Of a DNA stretch of 64,000 bases, positions 33,523 to 42,535 are shown piece by piece. Below the pieces are notes generated by a model. That model searched no databases. It was not told the origin of the DNA and saw only the letters and a list, made by a program, of their open reading frames with translations. The DNA is from Pantoea latae (GTDB lineage: Bacteria > Pseudomonadota > Gammaproteobacteria > Enterobacterales > Enterobacteriaceae). The DNA is taken from assembly GCF_002077695.1 (NCBI RefSeq), contig NZ_MWUE01000033.1, positions 124,001 to 188,000 of the forward strand. Reading direction: 5' to 3'. The stretch's first letter is position 1; each line of letters begins with the position of its first letter. The position numbers were made by a program, and so were the translations under genes.

Positions 33523-34371
33523 TCAGGCTTTCGGCGCGACATCTTCGCCGAACCATTTCAAGGAGAGTTTGCTTAGCGTGCCGTCTTTGATCATCGCCGA
33601 CAGCGCCGCATCCAGCGCCGCCTTCAGCTCGGCGTTGCCTTTGCGCAGGCCGATCGCTGAGCCCGCGCCCAGCACGCCGCCGCTAAAGCCGTAGCCGCTG
33701 CTGCTGATGGCCTCTGCGTGCTTCTTCACAAAGGCGTTAAGGTTGGTGCGGGACGCCATCACCGCGTCCACGCGGCCGTTCATCAGATCGGCAAAGGTTT
33801 CCGGCCCGGCCTGATAGGTGCGGATAGTGGCAACATCGCCAAGATATTTTTGCAGGAAGTCCGCCTGAATGGTGGCGACCTGCACCGCGATGGTTTTGCC
33901 CTTGAAGGTGGTTTTCAGCTCGTCGATCGCTTTCTGCATCGCCGCCGCGTCATCGGCGGTCACCACCGTGCCGGTGCCGGGCAACGTCGCCAGCGGCGAG
34001 CTTTTCGCCGTCACGAAGCTGGAGACGCTGACGGTGTACTGCTGGGTAAAGTCGATCGCTTCCGCGCGCTTCGGCGTCACCGTCACCGCGTCGATCACGG
34101 CGTCATATTTGCCGTCGATCAGGCCAGGGATCATGCCCGACCACTTCTGGGCGCTGATTTCATATTTAAAGCCGACGCGTTTCGCCAGTTCAGCCACGAT
34201 ATCCGGCTCATAGCCGACGATTTTACCGTTCGGCGTGGTCTGGTTGAAAGGAGGATAGCTGCCTTCGGTGGCGAACTTCAGGGTGCCGAAATCTTTTGCC
34301 TGGCTGAGCGCCGGCAGCGCCAGCAAACCCAGCGCCAGCGTGGCCGTGAACAGCCCTTTGCGCATCATCAT
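33523..34371 (-). CDS. polar amino acid ABC substrate-binding protein
   Basis: A 282-aa periplasmic protein with a signal peptide (1-25, cut after SQA). It has the SBP family 3 signature: LKFATEGSYPPFNQ (31-44), GYEPDIVAELAKRVG (about 53-67), DAVIDAVTVTPKRAEAIDFTQ (about 88-108), then the C-terminal GLRKGNAELKAALDAAL. It resembles the histidine and lysine/arginine/ornithine binding proteins HisJ/ArgT, but the charge-binding residues differ enough that the ligand is open. The three ATG codons at the start are all in frame. It follows the amidohydrolase by 10 bases. Confidence 0.88.
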   Translation of the reverse strand: MMMRKGLFTATLALGLLALPALSQAKDFGTLKFATEGSYPPFNQTTPNGKIVGYEPDIVAELAKRVGFKYEISAQKWSGMIPGLIDGKYDAVIDAVTVTPKRAEAIDFTQQYTVSVSSFVTAKSSPLATLPGTGTVVTADDAAAMQKAIDELKTTFKGKTIAVQVATIQADFLQKYLGDVATIRTYQAGPETFADLMNGRVDAVMASRTNLNAFVKKHAEAISSSGYGFSGGVLGAGSAIGLRKGNAELKAALDAALSAMIKDGTLSKLSLKWFGEDVAPKA

Positions 34372-34381
34372 AGTAATATCC

Positions 34382-35581
34382 TCAGTGGTTATTATCAGTA
34401 AGCAGATCGACGGCCAGACGCGTCAGCGCCTGCGCGCCAGCGGCAATGCTGCGCTCATCGGGCTGATAGTCGGAGTTGTGCAGGTGGTCGTTGCGGCCCG
34501 GCGTGGCGGAGCCGATATGGATCTGACAGCCTGGCGCGCGTTCGGTAAACAGCGAGAAATCTTCCGCGCCGAAGCTGTCGCTCGGCTTCGCGACGATGGG
34601 CCGCGCAAACTGGTGTGAAAGAATCGTCTCCAGCGCGTCGATCAGCCGATCGTCATTCATTAGCGGCGGCACGCCGCGCAGGTAATCCACCTCAATGCGC
34701 ACGTTCATCGCCAGCGCCACGCCTGCGCAGACGCGTCGGAACGAGGTTTCCATATCGGCGCGCACCTGCGGCGATTTGGTGCGAATGGTGCCCTGCAGCA
34801 GGCAGCTGTCGGGAATGATATTGTGGGTGGCGCCGCCCTGAATATGGCCGATGGTCAGCACGGCGGAATGCGCCGGATCGCGCTCGCGCGAGATCAGGGT
34901 TTGCAGCTGGCTAATCAGATGCGCGGTGGCGACGATGGGGTCGACGCCCATATGCGGCCGCGCGGCATGGGTGGAGATGCCGAACACGCGCACGTCGAAC
35001 TCGTCGCTCGATGCGGTGCTGCCGCCGCGCGTCAGCGCCACTTCGCCCGCCGCCAGCTCGGGCTTGTTATGCAGCGTAACGGCCCAGTCGATGCCGTCGG
35101 CGGCGCCGTCGGCGATCATCGCTTCCGCGCCGCTCTCGGGCGTCTCTTCCGCCGGCTGGAAAATCAGGCGCACGGTGCCGTTCAGCTGCTGACGGTAGCG
35201 AGGCAGAATGGCGGCGACGCCCAGCAGCGTCGCGGTGTGCAGATCGTGGCCGCAGGCGTGCATCTTCCCGGCGATGGTGCTGCTGAACGGCAGCCCGGTT
35301 TGCTCGTGGATGGGCAGCGCGTCCATATCAGCGCGCAGCAGCAGGGTTTTACCCGGATGCGCGCCGACGATATCGACCATCACGCCGGTACGGCCAACGC
35401 CTGTTTGCGGCGTCAGCCCTTGATCGCGCAGCCAGGCAGCGACGATCTCTGCGGTGCGTAGGGTGTCGAAGCCCAGTTCCGGATGGGCGTGAATGTCGCG
35501 CCGAATGGCGATCAGCTGCGGCTCAATAGCGGCGACGCTGGCGCTGATCTCCCTCGCCAGCCGTGCTTTTTCATCTGTCAT
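34382..35581 (-). CDS. M20D-family amidohydrolase (hippurate/IAA-amino acid hydrolase-like)
   Basis: A 399-aa metal-dependent amidohydrolase. The metal-binding motifs are LRADMDALPI (about 82-91), MHACGHDLHTA (about 107-117), QPAEETPESGAEAM (about 141-154) and a His in the LHN stretch (about 169), and the dimerisation domain lies at about 185-295. Related enzymes split N-acyl amino acids: hippurate, indoleacetyl-aspartate, or N-acetyl amino acids. It is the first gene of a five-gene operon with a complete amino acid ABC transporter, which suggests the transporter imports the conjugate or the freed amino acid. The start lies after a modest ribosome binding site. Confidence 0.87.
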   Translation of the reverse strand: MTDEKARLAREISASVAAIEPQLIAIRRDIHAHPELGFDTLRTAEIVAAWLRDQGLTPQTGVGRTGVMVDIVGAHPGKTLLLRADMDALPIHEQTGLPFSSTIAGKMHACGHDLHTATLLGVAAILPRYRQQLNGTVRLIFQPAEETPESGAEAMIADGAADGIDWAVTLHNKPELAAGEVALTRGGSTASSDEFDVRVFGISTHAARPHMGVDPIVATAHLISQLQTLISRERDPAHSAVLTIGHIQGGATHNIIPDSCLLQGTIRTKSPQVRADMETSFRRVCAGVALAMNVRIEVDYLRGVPPLMNDDRLIDALETILSHQFARPIVAKPSDSFGAEDFSLFTERAPGCQIHIGSATPGRNDHLHNSDYQPDERSIAAGAQALTRLAVDLLTDNNH

Positions 35582-35883
35582 GATTTCCCTGCAGAACGCC
35601 CTTAGCGCGGGCGATGAACGCAGCGGATCGAGCCGCTGGCTATATTGTTGTGTTTGCAGGCTTTATTTATTCACAGCATCAGACAGAAAGCAACGCGCGA
35701 TCTGCCATGAATAATTGATTAATTTCAATTAATTACATGCAAAGTCGTCAAAGTAGTCTGAGAATGCGCCAGATTAGCAAGATTATTAATAATCCCTTTG
35801 CGCTTATTACATTGCCTAATTTTGTTACTGGACAAAATCAGGCGGCGCAAGGCAAAGGGGATCGCCCTTTGCCTCTGCGTTAA
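35582..35883. other. intergenic region between amidohydrolase and hydrolase genes
   Basis: About 300 bases, AT-rich, holding the promoter of the leftward amidohydrolase-ABC operon; the area has several ATTAAT-type repeats (for example 35711-35738). A perfect 10-bp stem, AGGCAAAGGG/CCCTTTGCCT (35850-35859 with 35865-35874), lies just past the stop of the next leftward gene and probably ends its transcription. No gene seen. Confidence 0.55.
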
Positions 35884-36738
35884 TCAGAAAAAGGCGTGCA
35901 GATGCTGCGCCAGCGCGGCGGGCTGCTCTTCAGGAATAAAGTGGCCGCACTGCTCGATGGTCACGCCGCTGACCTGCTGCGCGAAGGGACGCAGCGGCGC
36001 CGCCATATCCGCTATCGACCCCTGGGCGGCGCTTATGGCCAGCAGCGGCATCGCTAAACGTCCCTGTTGCAGATGCGCGCGGTTTTGCGCGGCTGACTGC
36101 GCCACCGCGCGATAATAGGCCAGACCGGCGCGCAGCGCGCCGGGCCGCGTGAAGATGCGCAGATACTCCTGCATCGCGGCGGCGTCGAATACCTGCGGGT
36201 TCGCCGCTTTACGTCGCAGGAACCAGTCGAGGTAATCCGCCTCGCGTCCGGCAATCAGCGTCTCCGGCAGATCGGCGACGAGATGAAAAGCGAAATGCCA
36301 GGTTTTCCAGGCGCTTTCCGCCGTAACCGGCAGCGCATCGGGCAGTGTGACGCCCGGTATGCCCGCGTCCAGTAAGGCGAGCTTTTTCACGCGCGCCGGA
36401 AACTGGGCGGCCAGCGCAAAGGCGACCCAGGCGCCGATATCGTGCCCGACCAGACAGACCTGCGGCAATGCAAGGTGCGTCAGCAGCGCCTCTGTCTGCC
36501 GCGCCAGCGAGGCGGTATCAAAACCCTCCAGCGGCAGATCGGAATCCCCCTGACCCGGCAAATCAGGCGCAATCACGTAAAAACGCTGCGCCAGCAGCGG
36601 CATTACGCCGCGCCAGGCATAGCTGCTCTGCGGAAACCCCGCCAGCAATAGCAGCGGTTCTCGCTGTGGATCGCCCGCGCTGAGATAGTGCAGACGCAGG
36701 GCGTTAACCTGCGCATAGTGGTGCTGAATGGCGCTCAT
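35884..36738 (-). CDS. alpha/beta hydrolase, epoxide hydrolase/dehalogenase-like
   Basis: A 284-aa alpha/beta hydrolase. The oxyanion motif is LLLAGFPQSSYAWRGVMP (about 30-47). The nucleophile elbow reads GHDIGAW (98-104), so the nucleophile is Asp, as in epoxide hydrolases and haloalkane dehalogenases rather than esterases. A helical cap lies at about 135-215, and the catalytic His is in CGHFIPEEQP (about 264-273). Such enzymes open epoxides or release halides; the true substrate is unknown. It is monocistronic and is followed by a hairpin. Confidence 0.82.
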   Translation of the reverse strand: MSAIQHHYAQVNALRLHYLSAGDPQREPLLLLAGFPQSSYAWRGVMPLLAQRFYVIAPDLPGQGDSDLPLEGFDTASLARQTEALLTHLALPQVCLVGHDIGAWVAFALAAQFPARVKKLALLDAGIPGVTLPDALPVTAESAWKTWHFAFHLVADLPETLIAGREADYLDWFLRRKAANPQVFDAAAMQEYLRIFTRPGALRAGLAYYRAVAQSAAQNRAHLQQGRLAMPLLAISAAQGSIADMAAPLRPFAQQVSGVTIEQCGHFIPEEQPAALAQHLHAFF

Positions 36739-36877
36739 TGCTTTTCCTTATTTTGGGAATAATCATTTCCAAAATTCACGCACCTTTGGGCTGCCTTAAA
36801 AGATGAACGCCATTTAGGAAATGATTATTTCCTTATAGTGGCGCAACGCGCCTGGTTTGGAAAGCATTATCCAGCTT

Positions 36878-37768
36878 TTAGACGTCGGCTTCGCTAAGCA
36901 GCCACTGGCGCACCGCGTCGAGCGGCGCGTGCTGCCGCGGCCTGCGCGGAGAAACCAGATACCAGCCCGCCTCCACAAGGAGCCGCGTTGCAAAGGCCGG
37001 CGCCAGACGTCCGCTCGCCAGCTCGTTCTGCACAAAGCGCGGCGTGGTCAGCGCAATGCCCTGTTCGCCAAGCGCGGCGTCAATCGCCAGCGCGGTCTGG
37101 TTAAAGCGCAGATTCGCGGGCGTGGCCGGCGCGCCCTGTGGAAAAACGTGCGCCAGGAACGGCGGCCAGAGATTATGGCCGTCATGCAGCAGGGTGTAAG
37201 GAAAGCGTTCACCGGCCTGCTGCGGATCGCCCAGCCGCGCCAGTAGCGCAGGAGAGGCAACCGCCATCAGCTCATAGCGAAAAAGCAGGGTAGCGTTAAG
37301 CCCGGCGCCAAAGGGCGGCTCACCATAACGCACCGCCAGATCGACGCCGTCCTGATAAAACTGCGCCAGCCGCTCCGACGCCATAATGCGCAGATCGATA
37401 TCTGGATGCGCGGCGGTAAAGGCGGGCAGACGCGGCAATATCCAGCGCGCGGCAAAGGTTGGCGTGACGCTGAGCGTGACGCGCTGCGGCGCCGGACGCA
37501 GCATCTGGGTCGCCTCGTTAATCAGCAGCAACGCCTGGCGCACGCTTACCGCATATCCCCTGCCCGCCTCGGTAAGCCTCAGCGTGCGCGGATGCCGTTC
37601 AAACAGCTTTAAGCCCAGGCTCGCCTCCAGCCCGCGAATCTGCTGCGCCACTGCGCCCTGCGTGACGCCAAGTTCATCCGCCGCCAGCCGAAAATTAAGA
37701 TGGCGGGAAACGGTTTCGAATATACGCAGCGCATTAAGGGGCGGCAGGTCATTAAATCCCTGATCCAT
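36878..37768 (-). CDS. LysR-family regulator, GcvA-like
   Basis: A 296-aa LysR-type regulator. The N-terminal helix-turn-helix region reads NALRIFETVSRHLNFRLAADELGVTQGAVAQQIRGLEASLG (about 12-52), with the GcvA/AmpR-type AVAQQIRGLE wording. The effector domain follows at about 93-290. The start at 37768 (MDQGFNDLPPLNALR) was chosen by family alignment; the open frame extends further upstream into the control region of the next gene. It is divergent from an SDR gene with 105 bases between, the usual setting in which such a regulator controls its neighbour and itself. Confidence 0.87.
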   Translation of the reverse strand: MDQGFNDLPPLNALRIFETVSRHLNFRLAADELGVTQGAVAQQIRGLEASLGLKLFERHPRTLRLTEAGRGYAVSVRQALLLINEATQMLRPAPQRVTLSVTPTFAARWILPRLPAFTAAHPDIDLRIMASERLAQFYQDGVDLAVRYGEPPFGAGLNATLLFRYELMAVASPALLARLGDPQQAGERFPYTLLHDGHNLWPPFLAHVFPQGAPATPANLRFNQTALAIDAALGEQGIALTTPRFVQNELASGRLAPAFATRLLVEAGWYLVSPRRPRQHAPLDAVRQWLLSEADV

Positions 37769-37873
37769 CCTGTAGTTTTTCTCCTGTCTGATAGCAGCGC
37801 AACTGACTCTCTGCGCATCTTCCCGCTCATTATACTGCAGGAAAACAGTAGTCACAGAGTGCAGGAGAAAAGG

Positions 37874-38578
37874 ATGAAGAGTGAAAAAGTCGCCCTGATT
37901 ATCGCTGGCGGCAGCGGGATGGGCGCCGCCGCGGCGAAAAAACTGGCTGAAGAGGGGTTCCACATCGCCATACTCTCTTCATCGGGCAAGGGTCAGGCGC
38001 TGGCCGAATCCCTTGGCGGGCTGGGCGTTACCGGTTCGAACCAGTCGGAGGAGGATCTCAGGCAACTGGTTGACGAGACGGTTGCGCGCTGGGGACGCAT
38101 CGACGTGCTGGTCAACAGCGCCGGACATGGGCCGCGCGCGCCGGTGCTGGAGCTGACCGATGCGCAGTGGCAGCAAGGCATGGAAACCTATTTCCTTAAC
38201 GTAGTGCGGGCGCTGCGGCTGGTGACGCCGATCATGCAAAAACAGGGGGGTGGCAGCGTGATCACTATCTCTTCCGCCTGGACCTTTGAGCCGAGCGATC
38301 TGTTTCCGACCTCAGCGGTGTTTCGCGCCGGCCTGGCGGCCTTTAGCAAAATCTATGCGGACCGCTACGCGCGCGACAAGATTCGCATCAATAATGTGCT
38401 GCCGGGCTGGATCGACAGCTTGCCCGCCACGGATGAGCGCCGGGCAAGCGTGCCGATGCAGCGTTACGGCAGCGTAGACGAAGTGGCAGCGACCATCGCC
38501 TTTCTCGCCTCGCCCGGCGCGGCCTACATTACGGGGCAAAATATTCGCGTGGACGGTGGCGTGACGCACAGCCTGTGA
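37874..38578 (+). CDS. atypical short-chain dehydrogenase (no YxxxK)
   Basis: A 234-aa SDR. The cofactor motif is IIAGGSGMGAAAAKKLAEEG (8-27), NSAGHGPRAP (about 81-90) matches the NAG segment, and SSAW (about 136-139) holds the catalytic Ser. But the usual YxxxK is replaced: the region reads PTSAVFRAGLAAFSK, with no Tyr and with Arg at the Lys position. The C-terminus ends with the family pattern TGQNIRVDGG. The ATG at 37874 has AGGAG upstream. It is divergent from a LysR gene and closed by a strong terminator. The protein may bind a cofactor without classic dehydrogenase activity. Confidence 0.8.
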   Translation: MKSEKVALIIAGGSGMGAAAAKKLAEEGFHIAILSSSGKGQALAESLGGLGVTGSNQSEEDLRQLVDETVARWGRIDVLVNSAGHGPRAPVLELTDAQWQQGMETYFLNVVRALRLVTPIMQKQGGGSVITISSAWTFEPSDLFPTSAVFRAGLAAFSKIYADRYARDKIRINNVLPGWIDSLPATDERRASVPMQRYGSVDEVAATIAFLASPGAAYITGQNIRVDGGVTHSL

Positions 38579-38601
38579 CGAATTTGCGTCCTGCCAGACG
38601 G

Positions 38602-38632
38602 CAAAAAAAACGCCCTGCTGACAGGGCGTTTT
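38602..38632. terminator. bidirectional terminator between SDR and P-type ATPase genes
   Basis: AACGCCCTG and CAGGGCGTT pair (38609-38617 with 38622-38630; loop CTGA). An A run (38603-38610) before it and a T run after it allow termination in both directions, fitting two convergent genes. Confidence 0.9.
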
Positions 38633-38641
38633 CAACCAGAC

Positions 38642-41353
38642 TCAGGCGCGGCGCCAGCGCCGCGTCAGCTGTTTCTCCAGTTCCACCACCGCGAACAGCG
38701 CCGCGCCGACCATAAAGGCGATCAGCCAGTATTTCAGCGGCAGCGGTCGGGTACCAAACAGGGTATTCATCAGCGGCAGGTAGATAATCAGCGCCTGCAG
38801 CGCCACCAGCACGCCGCTTACCAGCCAGATGCCACGGTTTTTCAACAGCCCGGCGTCGAGCGAGAAGCTGTCGGCGCTGCGGCAGTTAAGCATATAGACC
38901 CACTGGGCGGTGACCATCGTCTGCAGTAAAACGGTGCGGATAAACTCCGGCTGATAGCCGCGCGTCTGCAGCCAGGCCTCCAGCACAAAGGCGCTGATGG
39001 AGATCAACAGCCCAACAAACAGCACGCGCCAGATGGCGTATCCATCCATCACCGGCGCGCTGACGTCACGCGGCGGCCGTCGCATCACGTTTGCTTCCGC
39101 CGCCTCAAAGGCGAGGCCGAACGACAGCGTGGCAGAAGTCGCCATATTCATCCAGAGGATCTGCACCGGCGTCAGCGGCAGCAGATTTCCCATCAGAATG
39201 GCGATGATAATCAGCAGTCCCTGCGCCAGGCAGGTCGGCATAATAAACAGGATGGTTTTCTTCAGGTTGTCATAGACCCGGCGGCCCTCTTTCACCGCCG
39301 CGGCGATGGTGGCGAAGTTATCGTCGGCAAGGATCATATCGGCGGCCTCTTTGGTCACCTCGGTGCCTTTGATGCCCATCGCAATGCCGACATTCGCCTG
39401 CTTCAGGGCGGGCGCATCGTTTACGCCGTCGCCGGTCATGCCGACCACCTCTCCGCTGGCCGCCAGCGCTTTCACCAGGCGCAGCTTATGCTCTGGGCTG
39501 GTGCGGGCAAAAATATCGTACTGGCGCGCCGCCTGCGCCAGCTCGTCGGCGTTCATTTTTTCCAGATCCTGACCCGTCAGTGCTTTGCTGCTGTTGCGAA
39601 TGCCGAGCATCGCGCCGATCGCCATCGCCGTTTCCTGATGATCGCCGGTGATCATCTTGACGCGAATGCCCGCCTGCTGGCAGTCGTCAATCGCCGCCAC
39701 CGCTTCTGGACGCGGCGGATCCATCATGCAGGCGAGGCCCAGCAGCACCATATCCTGCTGCAGATCCTTATGATCCAGCGAGGCGATCGCCTGCGGCACC
39801 CGCTTCCACGCTGCCGCCACGGTGCGCAGCCCTTCGCTGGCGTAGCGGGTGATGGCGGCGTCCCAGTAAGCGCGATCGAGCGGCGCAGCGCCGCTGGCGG
39901 TTTGCTGCTGCGCGCAGAGTGACAGCAGCACATCCGGCGCGCCTGTCATCAGCACCCAGGCGTCGCCGTCCGCCTCGCCGCTGACCGCCATATATTTGTA
40001 GAGCGAATCAAACGGCAGTTTGCTGGCGAGCGTCGCCTGAGACGCGGCGATGCCCCCTTTCGCCGCCAGCACCTTCAACGCGCCTTCGGTCGGGCCGCCG
40101 ACGATGCGCCACTGCCCCGCCGCGTCCTGCTGCAGCTGGCTTTCATTGCAGATATCGATGGCGGTGAGGAAGCGCGTCATCACCGGATCCTGCGCGGCGT
40201 CCAGCCCGCTCAGGGAGCGCTCGGCCTGTAGCTCGCCTTTCGGCTCATAGCTGTCGCCGCTCACGCGCCACTGGCTCTCCGCCAGCACCACCGCCTTCAC
40301 CGTCATCTCGTTCATGGTGAGCGTGCCGGTTTTGTCGGAGCAGATCACCGACATCGCGCCCAGCGTTTCTACCGTCGGCAGCTTGCGGATAATGGCGTGT
40401 TTTCGCGCCATCGACTGCACGCCGAGCGACAAAATAATGGAGATAATGGCGGGCAGGCCCTCCGGCACCGCCGCAACGGCCAGGCTGATTACCGACAGCG
40501 CCAGCGACGCCAGCGGAATGTCGCGCAGCAGATAGCCGAAAACAAAAAGGCCCGCCATCATCAGCAAAATCAGCGCGAAGATCGCTTTGCCCAGCTTGTC
40601 GATTTGCACCAGCAGCGGCGTCCGGGCGGTTTCAATATGGCTCATCATGGCGTTGATATGCCCCAGCTCGGTGTCGCTGCCGGTGGCAACGACCACGCCT
40701 GAGGCGGTGCCTGAACTGACGGTGGTGCCGGAATAGGCCAGGTTGAGGCGATCGCCCAGCGATTTTTCGCCCTCGAGCGCGTCGCTGTTTTTCGACACCA
40801 CGGTGGATTCGCCGGTCAGGATCGCCTCTTCCACGCGCAGATTATGCACCTCGAACAGACGCAAATCCGCCGGGATGCGATCGCCGGGCCGCAGCATCAC
40901 CACATCCCCGTTGACGATCGCCTCACCCGGCAGCGTGGTGATCTCGCCGTTGCGCACCACCACCGCTTCGTTCGACAGCATATTTTGTATGCCTTTTAAT
41001 GACTTCTCGGCGTTGCTTTCCTGAATAAAGCCGATGAACGCGTTAATGACAGCAACGCCGAGAATGACAAAAGTATCGACCCAGTGGCCCATCACCGCGG
41101 TGATCGCCGCCGCCGCCAGCAGGATAAAGATCAGCATATCGTTGAAGTGGGCTAAGAATTTCAGCCAGGCCGGCTGGGTTTTCTTTTGCGGCAGCGTGTT
41201 GGGACCATTCTTCGCCAGGCGTGCCTGCGCCTCGGCGGTGGAAAGTCCCTGCGGCGAACTCTGCAACGCAGTGAAAACCTCCTCGACGCGATGCTGATAC
41301 CACGGCCGCGCTTTTAAAGCGGCATTTTGCAATGTCTTGCGGTCGTTATTCAT
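38642..41353 (-). CDS. P2-type cation-transporting ATPase (Ca2+-like)
   Basis: A 903-aa P-type ATPase with about ten membrane helices. Landmarks are the N-terminal cation ATPase domain (22-90), the actuator TGES (180-183), the M4 ion-site motif PEGLP (297-301), the phosphorylated Asp340 in SDKTGTLT, KLPFDSLYKYMAV in the nucleotide domain (about 444-456), and MTGDGVNDAP near 640. PEGLP is the pattern of calcium pumps (SERCA/PMR1 type) rather than of MgtA. A role in calcium or manganese export is inferred. It is monocistronic and is closed by a bidirectional terminator. Confidence 0.88.
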   Translation of the reverse strand: MNNDRKTLQNAALKARPWYQHRVEEVFTALQSSPQGLSTAEAQARLAKNGPNTLPQKKTQPAWLKFLAHFNDMLIFILLAAAAITAVMGHWVDTFVILGVAVINAFIGFIQESNAEKSLKGIQNMLSNEAVVVRNGEITTLPGEAIVNGDVVMLRPGDRIPADLRLFEVHNLRVEEAILTGESTVVSKNSDALEGEKSLGDRLNLAYSGTTVSSGTASGVVVATGSDTELGHINAMMSHIETARTPLLVQIDKLGKAIFALILLMMAGLFVFGYLLRDIPLASLALSVISLAVAAVPEGLPAIISIILSLGVQSMARKHAIIRKLPTVETLGAMSVICSDKTGTLTMNEMTVKAVVLAESQWRVSGDSYEPKGELQAERSLSGLDAAQDPVMTRFLTAIDICNESQLQQDAAGQWRIVGGPTEGALKVLAAKGGIAASQATLASKLPFDSLYKYMAVSGEADGDAWVLMTGAPDVLLSLCAQQQTASGAAPLDRAYWDAAITRYASEGLRTVAAAWKRVPQAIASLDHKDLQQDMVLLGLACMMDPPRPEAVAAIDDCQQAGIRVKMITGDHQETAMAIGAMLGIRNSSKALTGQDLEKMNADELAQAARQYDIFARTSPEHKLRLVKALAASGEVVGMTGDGVNDAPALKQANVGIAMGIKGTEVTKEAADMILADDNFATIAAAVKEGRRVYDNLKKTILFIMPTCLAQGLLIIIAILMGNLLPLTPVQILWMNMATSATLSFGLAFEAAEANVMRRPPRDVSAPVMDGYAIWRVLFVGLLISISAFVLEAWLQTRGYQPEFIRTVLLQTMVTAQWVYMLNCRSADSFSLDAGLLKNRGIWLVSGVLVALQALIIYLPLMNTLFGTRPLPLKYWLIAFMVGAALFAVVELEKQLTRRWRRA

Positions 41354-41526
41354 TGTTTACCCCGAACAGGAAACGGCAATCTCGTCGCCGTTAAATAAAT
41401 GGGCCAGCATAGTGCGATAAGTAAAATAAACCGATCCTGATTCAGGTCATATTTTCGTGGGTTTATTTCAGGGAAACTGTCGTGGCGTTATTTGTTTATC
41501 CCATCCGTTCTGGTTGAGAGCATACT
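41354..41526. other. control region of the P-type ATPase
   Basis: An AT-rich stretch upstream of the leftward ATPase gene (start 41353) and of the small rightward frame at 41527. Together with 41527-41809 it makes a 456-base gap in which only that small frame was found. No regulator box was recognised. Confidence 0.4.
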
Positions 41527-41634
41527 GTGAGAAAAAACCTGATAATCAAGGTGTTATTTTTTGTGTTTTTTGCGGTTTCCGCTGCCAGCGCCGTAGGCTG
41601 GTTGACGTTTTACGTGGTGGATAATTTTTTGTAG
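41527..41634 (+). CDS. possible 35-aa single-span membrane peptide
   Basis: A GTG-started frame of 35 codons: a basic start (MRKNLIIK), a hydrophobic run of about 20 residues (VLFFVFFAVSAASAVG), then WLTFYVVDNFL. This is the plan of a small inner-membrane protein. GAGAG lies about 8 bases before the start. It is upstream of, and divergent from, a P-type ATPase; small membrane peptides of this kind often regulate transport ATPases, which is only a suggestion here. The family is not recognised. Confidence 0.5.
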   Translation: MRKNLIIKVLFFVFFAVSAASAVGWLTFYVVDNFL

Positions 41635-41809
41635 CGCAGATCGCTTCGCGCGGCCTTTTGTTTATTCAGGGCATTCGGAATTTTCTAAGCTGAATAACCA
41701 TTAAAAGTGCAGGCATTTATGTCGATAGCGGCGGTTAGCCTGCAAAAATATGGTTTTTAGCGGCGTTGGACGCCTCCTGCCGCGCTGACAGGAGGTGCGG
41801 TTGGCTGCG

Positions 41810-42502
41810 TTACAGCGGCGTCAGTTTTTGTGCCGCTAATTCCGTTGCGCGACGGCGCACGGCGATAAAATCCGCCATTTGCGCGCGGGCGGCGCCTACC
41901 TGCGCAGGCGTGGCGGACTGCGGCGAACCGGCATGGAATGGCGGCTCAGGATCGTACTCCATCTGCAGCTGGATCGCCTGAGCGACCTCGGCGCCGCGAA
42001 TTTCCGCCACCAGCGTCAGGGCAAAATCGATACCGGAGGTGACGCCTGCGCCGGTCAGCCGGTTACCATCGCGTACCACGCGCGCCTCAACCGGTTCCGC
42101 GCCCAGCAGCGCCAGCTGATCGCGCGAACTCCAGTGCGACGTCGCGCGATAGCCCTGTAGTAAACCGGCGGCGCCCAACACCAGCGAGCCGGTGCAGACA
42201 GAGGTAATCAACTGCGCGTGCTGCGCCTGATGGCGCAGAAAATCGAGCGTTTCACTGTCCGACATCAGCGCGATCTGCCCCGGCCCGCCAGGCACGCAGA
42301 TCACATCAAGCGGCGGGCAGTCGGCAAAGGTGCAGCTGGGCAACAGGGTTAAGCCGCGATCCGAACGCACCGGCTGCTGCGTTTTCCATACCAGATGGCA
42401 GGTCACGCCCGGCGTGCGGGCAAAGACTTCAAAGGGACCCGTCAGGTCCAGCTGCGTCACGTCAGGAAACAGCAGAAGGCCGATATTCAGAGGTGTCGTC
42501 AT
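41810..42502 (-). CDS. DJ-1/PfpI-family protein, isonitrile hydratase-like
   Basis: A 230-aa DJ-1/PfpI superfamily protein. The nucleophile is Cys103 in SVCTGSLVLGAAGLL (101-115), and FPDVTQLDLTGPFEVFA (12-28) carries the acidic partner. The pattern with SHW after the elbow (about 122-124) and TSGIDFALTLVAEI (about 155-168) is that of isonitrile hydratase (InhA) and of the amidase domain of AraC-type regulators; here there is no DNA-binding domain. It is expected to be cytoplasmic. It is followed upstream by a secreted esterase gene in the same direction, 33 bases away. Confidence 0.8.
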   Translation of the reverse strand: MTTPLNIGLLLFPDVTQLDLTGPFEVFARTPGVTCHLVWKTQQPVRSDRGLTLLPSCTFADCPPLDVICVPGGPGQIALMSDSETLDFLRHQAQHAQLITSVCTGSLVLGAAGLLQGYRATSHWSSRDQLALLGAEPVEARVVRDGNRLTGAGVTSGIDFALTLVAEIRGAEVAQAIQLQMEYDPEPPFHAGSPQSATPAQVGAARAQMADFIAVRRRATELAAQKLTPL

Positions 42503-42535
42503 GTCACATTCCTTTTTATGGTCGCTGCGCAGGCG

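Noticed and set aside
35798..36115. A 105-codon Cys-rich rightward frame opposite the alpha/beta hydrolase
   Set aside because: Most of it is antisense to the hydrolase gene, which has clear catalytic motifs.
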